A stretch of 64,000 nt of DNA from Garra rufa (taxonomy: Eukaryota; Chordata; Actinopteri; Cypriniformes; Cyprinidae): assembly GCF_049309525.1 (NCBI RefSeq), contig NC_133369.1, forward strand, positions 10,687,963 to 10,751,962. The letters run 5' to 3'. A model generated the notes under the pieces. It was not told where the DNA came from, did not search any database, and worked only from the letters and a program-made list of their open reading frames with translations. Below, in pieces: positions 57,501 through 64,000 of the stretch (its first letter is position 1; each line of letters opens with the position of its first letter). The translations under genes were made by a program, and so were the position numbers.

Positions 57501-59240
57501 AATGTTCGTACTGGCCTTTAAATGTGCTCTAATGAGTTTTATTCATCCTTCAAAGTCACTGATAATATTGATTAGAACCAGAGGTGGTTTAATAACGTTC
57601 CACAAACAGTCCACTTCTCTTGTACGCTTGTGTTTATAAACCAAGGTCAGCGCTGTCCGCTGTACACAGATGAGAAAATGAATCATAGATTAGAAAAGAA
57701 TGAAATGCTAGAAGATGGGCTAGAAAATCGAACGGCTTCATCTCTAAACTCAGTGGCACTTCTTCAGGGACGCGGCTGGTAGTTAATTGTCTCTTATGTA
57801 ATACGCAAGCCCACGTGTTCGATGGCATTTAGATGTGTGAATACATAGTGAATGTTCAATGCATGCTTATAGATTTAATATAAATGGGTCATATTACGAG
57901 GAAACAATTTTTCCTTCACCTTCTCAATAAAAAAGACCTTGATGGCCTGTGAAACTGAAAACATGGCTATTTGTGCAGCTGCAACAGATGAATACTTATA
58001 AGCACATGACCACATTTGCTTTTGTCGTGAAAGATATTTTGAGAAATGTTTTTACTTTTAGCCATATAATTGAACTCAGTAGACCAAAATATCTTTGTGT
58101 TCCACAGAAGAAAGTCATACAGGTTTGGAACAGCATGAGAGTGAGTAAATGATGACACAGTTTTTATTTTTGGCTGAACGTTAGCATCCAAACACAACAA
58201 TTGTGAGCACTTTTTGCGTAAGCGTTATATAAGCAAAGACTGATGCTGAGAACCATTAGAGATGATTAGAAGATTGATTCACCCAGATTGATATGATTAC
58301 ATCGATTATTCCGCAGTCTTTGCCACTCAAGGTAGATGTCCGTGGCTCCGGTGAAGCTTGATAAATGCTGTTCTACTTCACCTTCTGCTCAGCAAGGCAT
58401 GCAGGCCTTGAGGCGTCCCGAGGAATCAGTGAACCCAGAATAGGCGCGAGATGGCGGAGCTGTCCTGACTTCCTGGTGGTTCACTGGAGCTCTCAGTGGC
58501 TGCTGTGGCGAATGGGAAGTGACATGAGACAACCACAGGCGCTGCTGGGCAATGCTGATGTGACAGAGCTCATTACAGGGCCTCGACGAGACTTCCCTGC
58601 CAGCTGTGGCATATATTTTTAGTCTATAAGGCCAAGCAAACTGCTGTGTGCCTTGGTTGATGGGCACAATTACGCAACAACATCTATTCAGGGATTCTTC
58701 ACTTTGTAGTGTGTCATTAAGAGGAACTGTGAAAGAAACACTTGTTTCCTGAACACACCTACTGTCACGCCCACTTTGATTGTGGTCAAATTTAGACTTG
58801 TATTAAGTCTAAATTTGCATTAAGACTTGTATGGCAAGATGGCTGCGAGAGGAAACCCAAACAGTGAAAGTGAGTTGTTCAAAAACTTTCTTTTTAGTAA
58901 ACTCTGTGTACACAAACAATGTTCTCATGCTCGAGTTCATGTGTAGAGACCCAGGCGATACTTCGAGCAAAGTTTCATGGTGTGTCGAGCCTTCTTAGTG
59001 TTGTAAAAATATTGATTTTGATGCGCTCAAAGTTATGCCCCTAGAAGTCCCATTCACCGGCCATTGACCACAAAACGAAATCACGGTCAGTCTCAAAAAC
59101 GGCTCGTTTGTCATAATTATGCTTTTAGATATAAGTTTGTCTCGTTTACAGTAAAAAAAAAACAGCCCAGGTTGCATTTTGGCAATAGTTATCCTTTAAA
59201 ATAACACAAATGATGTCTTTTTACATGATTTAAAAAACAC
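57501..59240. other. Mostly unique-looking sequence; one GC-rich patch
   Basis: 58385-58605 is clearly richer in GC than its surroundings and follows TTCACCTTCTGCTCAG, an acceptor-like sequence. An 85-codon plus-strand frame and a 92-codon minus-strand frame cover it, neither recognisable. 58070-58185 is a fragment of the palindromic MITE family. 58740-59240 has no gene. Confidence 0.4.
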
Positions 59241-59260
59241 ATTGTTTTATACATATTTTA

Positions 59261-59832
59261 GACTATGGGGGTGCCAGTATTCCGATGACATCAAATGGTT
59301 GCACTTGCTGAGCTACTGGTGCTACCTGTTGCTATATTTACCACAACACATTGTAGGCTTAATCCAAATGCAGTACCATCGATTTTTCCTTGCAAGTAGT
59401 CTAAATGCCCCTAGATATAGAGTGAAATCTGTGTTGAGATACTCTTTCAGTGGCTGCAGCTTCATGATGTTGGCATGTTTATATGCTACCAGGATGGCAT
59501 CTAGCGTTTCTTTCTCTGCCATTTGTATGCTCTTTCAGAAGTTGTTGTCTAAAAGCCTCAAAGGCTTCAGGGCTGAAGTGGAAAGAACAAAGACACTGGT
59601 CTTTAGGAAGTTAATATATCCGAACGCATCTTTCCATTCTTTTCTCCTCTTCTTATCGTTAAGAAAGCAGTGAAGACTTGCATCACTTCTCTTGTTGCCC
59701 TTCGACTGAAAATTGCAACCAAAAGCCGTACAATGTGCATCGTATCAGTATTTAATTTTTCGGATTATAGTGCCAGTAGCTCACCAAGTGCAACCATTTC
59801 ACATCTTCGAAATAATGGTGCCCCCCTTAGTC
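59261..59832. mobile_element. DNA transposon with about 60 bp inverted repeats, 572 bp
   Basis: The left end GACTATGGGGGTGCC with AAATGGTTGCACTTGCTGAG is mirrored by CACCAAGTGCAACCATTT and GGTGCCCCCCTTAGTC on the right. A clear target duplication is not visible. A 66-codon minus-strand frame inside (59322-59522) is unrecognised and may derive from the parent element. Confidence 0.72.
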
Positions 59833-59974
59833 CAAATTATGTAACAATGTGGATTTTCTACTACATATTTTAGTACGAGACATCATTTGTTATATTAAGC
59901 CATACACATACCTGGGGTCACTTTAAGATCTTTTTGTCTTAATCTTAAGTTTGTCTAAACCACTTTTACTCGAA

Positions 59975-60905
59975 AAGTGGCGAATATCGGCGTCGATATT
60001 AAGCATTTTTATGGTTATCTGTCATTTTCCAAACTAATTTGCCGATAAATAGTTTAAAAGCATTCAAAGACAGTTTTTGTCAGAGCCCTTACTATTCTTT
60101 ATTTTGACATAAATTTTCATTTTTACACCAGACATATCTTCCATTCAGGTGTGATTTCGAGTTGCTGTTGACCGATTATCGGCGCAGATATTAAGCATTT
60201 TTATGGTTAACGGTAATGTTCATTTTTGAAACTGGTTTGCAGATAAATAATTTATAAAGACAGTTTTTGTCTGAGCCCTTGTTATTCTTAATTTTGAGAT
60301 TTAATTTTCATTTTTACATCAGGTATGTCTTATATTTAGGTGTAGTTTCAAGTAGGGGTTGATGGATTATAGGCACCGATATTAAGCATTTTTATGGTTA
60401 ACGATATCGTCATTTTCAAATCTGATTTGCAGATAAATAATGTAAAAGCATTTAAAGAGAGTTTTTGTCAGACCCCTTGTTATTTTTAATTTTGACATTG
60501 ATTTTCATTTTTACACCAAATATACCTTCTTTTTTGGTGTGGTTTCAAGTAGGGGTTGATGGATTGTTGCCACCGATATTATGCATTTTTATGGTTATCG
60601 GTTGTTTTCCAAACTGGTTTGCTGATAAATAATGTAAAAGCATTTAAAGAAAGTTTTTTTTCAGAGACCCTGCTATTCTTAATTTTGACATTAATTTTTA
60701 CACCAGACATATCTTCATATCATTTGTGTGATTTCAAATAGGGATCGACCGAATATCGGCGTCGATATTAAGCATTTTTATGGTTATCTGTCATTTTCCA
60801 AACTAATTTGCCAATAAATAATTTAAAAGCATTTAAAGAAAGTTTTTGTTAAAGCCCTTGCTATTCTTAATTTTGACATTAATTTTTATTTTTACACCAG
60901 AAATG
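59975..60905. repeat. Tandem array, unit about 191 bp, five copies
   Basis: The string GATATTAAGCATTTTTATGG recurs near 59994, 60187, 60378, 60570 (as ATTATGC) and 60766, giving a period of about 191 bp. Each unit also holds AGTTTTTGTCAGAGCCC-like and TTTTCATTTTTACACC sequence. The motif ATCGGCGTCGATATT and the outer ends (GACCCCTAA near 60988) suggest amplification from the end of a transposon. Confidence 0.85.
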
Positions 60906-60989
60906 TATATCGGTTTAAAGTATCGGTTATCAATCTTCTTGTTCTGTATCAGTATCATCCCTTAAAAACACATAACGGTTGACCCCTAA

Positions 60990-61690
60990 TTTTGAGATAT
61001 GGCCATACTAGCTATTCATTCCATTTGTGATCAGATTTACAGTAGGACATGCAGCTTACTCTGACCAACAACACAGCACCATTTGGCAACTGATCAGTGG
61101 CCGTTGTCTGTGTGAAAGCCCCATGTTTGCAGAAATCACACAGTCAACGGAAAGCCACTCACCCTTGTCAGTGGACATGTCGGATGTTTTAAATCAAACT
61201 TGCGCTTCTGCCATCACTTGGTTACATACAAAATACAAAATGGCTACTTTTAGGTTAAGGAGCCCGAGGACAGCTGAGCAGCTGCAATTATCATGAAAGG
61301 TCATTGAGCGCTGTAGAGCACACATCCTCTGGACCGCAGACTGAATTGGCCAAAAGCAGCCCAAAGGAAGAATGAGTTAAGGGTCATTCACACTGAGTGT
61401 TTACTTGTTTTTTTGAATCAATGGAAGTTGTCAAGACACTGTGTTGTTGGGTGTATTGAACATTTCTCCCACTGGATGCTGTAATGTTATTAGTGGGCTT
61501 CACAAATAACCATTGCAATTGACCATCTGACCTTTAGAAGCAGGGTGATGGAGTGTATTGATGGTTTTGTGCAAGATTTTACCTTCTTTGAACCCCAAAG
61601 CAATTCTATTCACTGAAAAAAATGTACATATTGCCTGAATAGAAATTCCACAAAATCTTTATTTTACTTAAATTTTATTAATTAGAAATT
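60990..61690. other. Unique-looking sequence without a supportable gene
   Basis: An 89-codon plus-strand frame (61027-61296) ends at a stop after RTAEQLQLS. Its base composition is more balanced than its surroundings, but no domain or homologue is recognised. Confidence 0.35.
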
Positions 61691-61693
61691 ATA

Positions 61694-62957
61694 CAGTTGA
61701 AGTTCTGCCACGGGATTTCCATCCCGTGGTAACTAGGAATTACACAAGATTCAGCCCGGATTCAGAAGAAGAGATGATGCCAACCCCTAAGAGGACCGCC
61801 GATGATGCCAGCCTTGAAACAACATACAGCACTACACAATTTTTCTACAAGTTTGATTGCAACACATAATCATTACTATTAGTGTTCATCATCTGTTTTT
61901 GATTACACCATTACTTTTTTTATATATTTATACCATATGTACATCGACTTAACATACAGTAGTCACCACTAATAAGCTACTAAATATATTGTAGTAGCCT
62001 ACATTTTTTGTACAGCTGCTTTGCAACGATTTGTATTGTGAAAAGCGCTATACAAATAAACTTGAATTGAATTAAATTGAAGTCAAATTTTCATACACCT
62101 TGCAGAATCTGCAAAATGTTAATTATTTTACCAAAATAAGGGGGATCATACAAAATGCCTGTTATTTTTTATTTAGTACTGACCTGAATAAGATATTTAA
62201 CATATGACGTTTACATATAATCCACAAGTTCAAAAAAGTTTACATACACTTGATTCTTAATACTGTGTTGTTACCTGAATGATCCACAGCAGTTTTTTTT
62301 ATTTTTATTTAGTGATAGTTGTTAATGAATCCCTTGTTTGTCCTGAACAGTTAAACTGCCCACTGTTCTTTAAAAAAATCCTTCAGGTCCCACAAATTCT
62401 TTGGTTTTTCAGTATTTCTGTGTATTAGATATTTCCAACAATGATTTTGAAATCCATCTTTTCACTCTGAGGACAACTGAGGGACTCATGTGCAACTATT
62501 ACAGAAGGTTCAAATGCTCTCTGATGCTCCAGAAGGAAAAACTATGCATAAAGAGCCAGGGGTGAAAACTTATGAACAGAATGATGATGTTTATATTTTT
62601 CTTATTTTACCTAAATATCATATTTTTTTTCATTTAGTACTGCCCTTCAGAAGCTACAGAAAGTACTTACATATTCCCCAGAAACTCAGTTGTCCTCAGT
62701 GCAAAAAGATGAATCTCAAAATCATACAGTCATTATTGAAAAGAGTTCAAATACACAAAAATGCTAAAAAACCAAAGAATTTGTGGGACCTGAAGGATTT
62801 TTCTCAAGAACAGCAGACAGTTTAACTGTTTAGGACAAAGAAGTGACTTATGAAAAACTATCGCTAAACAAAACAAAAAAAAACAGCTGTGGATAATTTA
62901 GGTAACAACATAGTATTAAGATTCTACAAGGTGTATGTAAACTTTTGACTTCAATTG
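61694..62957. mobile_element. Tc1-like MITE (Sleeping Beauty-type ends) with a nested insert
   Basis: The left terminus CAGTTGAAG follows TA at 61692-61693, and the right terminus CTTTTGACTTCAATTG precedes TA at 62958-62959. AAATTTTCATACACCTTGCAG on the left pairs with CAAGGTGTATGTAAACTTTTG on the right. The left terminus is separated from the body by the insertion at 61703-62076. The 111-codon plus-strand frame (62490-62825) is an artefact of the inverted repeats. Confidence 0.85.
61703..62076 (+). mobile_element. LINE/SINE-like retroposon insert, 374 bp
   Basis: The insert has a body ending TTGTATTGTGAAAAGCGC, TATACAAATAAACTTG and an irregular TTGAA repeat tail. TTGAAG occurs on both sides (61697-61702 and 62077-62082), although the tail makes the right edge ambiguous. 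The head TTCTGCCACGGGATTTCC faces ATCCCGTGG, a small hairpin. A related tail lies near 56447. There is no open frame. Confidence 0.7.
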
Positions 62958-62959
62958 TA

Positions 62960-64000
62960 AATTATAGGTGGTCAAATATGTCATGTAACCAAATATATAA
63001 AATAATGTATTTAATTTGATTAGTTTTTATCAGTCTGAAAACTGAAAGCATGCTGTAAGCTAGCCATATTTAGTAGTAATTTTTTTGGTTACCACTGTTA
63101 CAAAAGTGACAACCATAGAGACATTTTTGACTATCTGCAAGAAGACTATAACACATTAAGCAATATGTGTTTGTCACTGGGTTTGCTGTGATCAAGTTGA
63201 CTTGCATATCTATGGAGAGCATGTGTTAGTCGTTTTTTGTTCGCAACAAACAATATAATATAAAAAGGACAACTTCATTGATTCTTGCATATCTTATTAT
63301 GCACAGAGATTGAATATGCGGAAGTTTGGCTGAGATTTGAGAGCTTCAAAAGACTTGAAATGTAGAGCACAAGTTGTATGGATCATATTTATTATACGTT
63401 TATGATGCTTTTTTGCACTTTTGTACAACTTGGGTAGTCCTTGGAAACTGCATTTTTTGCATTTCATTAAAGTTTGAAATAACCTGAAGGTGAGTCAATG
63501 ACGACACAGCGCTCATTTTTAAATGAACTCTCCCTTTAATGCTTAATAACATCTCTGACATTTGGACTTTCAGTAACACTGATGCAGCAGGTGCTTCATT
63601 AACCTCATGAGTCACATCATTACTAAAAACACCTTCAGTATGTTCTCACAAAAACAAGCGCTCCTGCTTTTAGCTCCCTAACATGCTTTTCCAAACCTCG
63701 ATGCTGTACCCATTGGCCGCCTCAGACTATTAATTAGCTGTTGACAGTTCAGTGATTCCCGCTAATGAAGATCCACGGCTTGTTTCCGCTGTGCCTCACT
63801 CAGGAATAGTGTGAAGTCCTAGCATCACATGACCAGCTTCACAGCCTGAGAAACCGAGAGGAAATCCATGAGTGTGATGTCTTCATGCGAGCTACACGCG
63901 ATTGTGATATTCACCAACAATTCTCTCCTTAGACTCCTTCATCACTAATATATACAGATGCACATTTCCTATAGATGTCATAAGGATGTGAACCATGTCC
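62960..64000. other. Unique-looking sequence without a supportable gene
   Basis: 63440-63541 is a palindromic-MITE remnant (AAATGAACTCTCCCTTTAA). 63690-63900 is less AT-rich, with CTATTAATTAGCTG and no repeat signature, so it could be conserved non-coding DNA; that is only a guess. Confidence 0.35.

Noticed and set aside
62490..62825. 111-codon plus-strand frame
   Set aside because: It lies wholly in a Tc1-like MITE with inverted repeats, and no transposase motif is present.

Overview
The window is AT-rich vertebrate DNA, about 35% GC by eye, with no convincing complete host gene. The repeat content looks like a teleost, most likely a cyprinid: Sleeping Beauty-like Tc1 termini, many short hAT elements, palindromic elements ending in AGTTCACCCAAAAATG, a DIRS-type retroelement remnant, and an L2 tail ending GGATAAAAGCATCTGCTAAATG. 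This assignment rests on my recognition of repeat families, not on a search. No rRNA, tRNA, CRISPR or prokaryote-style operon is visible. Almost all long open frames are repeats or their shadows.

Layout. 1-433 is the edge of a minus-strand LTR retroelement: internal DNA with a tRNA-Lys-type primer binding site, then a 324 bp LTR. It sits in a 188 bp minisatellite (434-2350), which is followed by a TA/CA microsatellite. 2944-11625 and 24512-31561 are two copies of one block at about 1% divergence or less. Copy 1 carries two transposon insertions that copy 2 lacks, a hAT element (3265-4403) and a TTAA-flanked palindrome (4855-5353). Copy 1 stops at a 500 bp run of N (11626-12125), so a real segmental duplication and an assembly artefact are both open. 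12126-24511 holds a solo LTR (14806-15208), Tc1-like and palindromic MITEs and a low-confidence coding exon (12639-12708). A candidate first coding exon (24306-24389) lies just before copy 2.

31562-33030 and 38656-39790 are arrays of a short palindromic motif built on GTCAGAATTGCGAG. An L2 LINE tail (32185-32606) and a broken DIRS element with gag and reverse-transcriptase remnants (33549-35600) follow the first array. 36974-37720 and 44318-44714 are hAT-like MITEs with perfect 8 bp target duplications. 46710-48783 is a complete, short, minus-strand non-autonomous LTR element with one proline-rich gag-like ORF, inserted in an older MITE. 52135-54413 is a decayed Tc1 transposon (minus) interrupted by a hAT element (52996-54133). 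56080-57500 is very AT-rich degenerate repeat, 59261-59832 a DNA transposon with long inverted repeats, 59975-60900 a 191 bp tandem array, and 61694-62957 a Tc1-like MITE holding a LINE-like insert.

The host sequence between repeats is probably intron or intergenic DNA. A few stretches have splice-like borders and open frames, but chance explains many such cases at this scale, so they are scored low. The best-supported results are the transposon boundaries, where target-site duplications, and for two elements an empty site inside the same window, fix the ends to the base.
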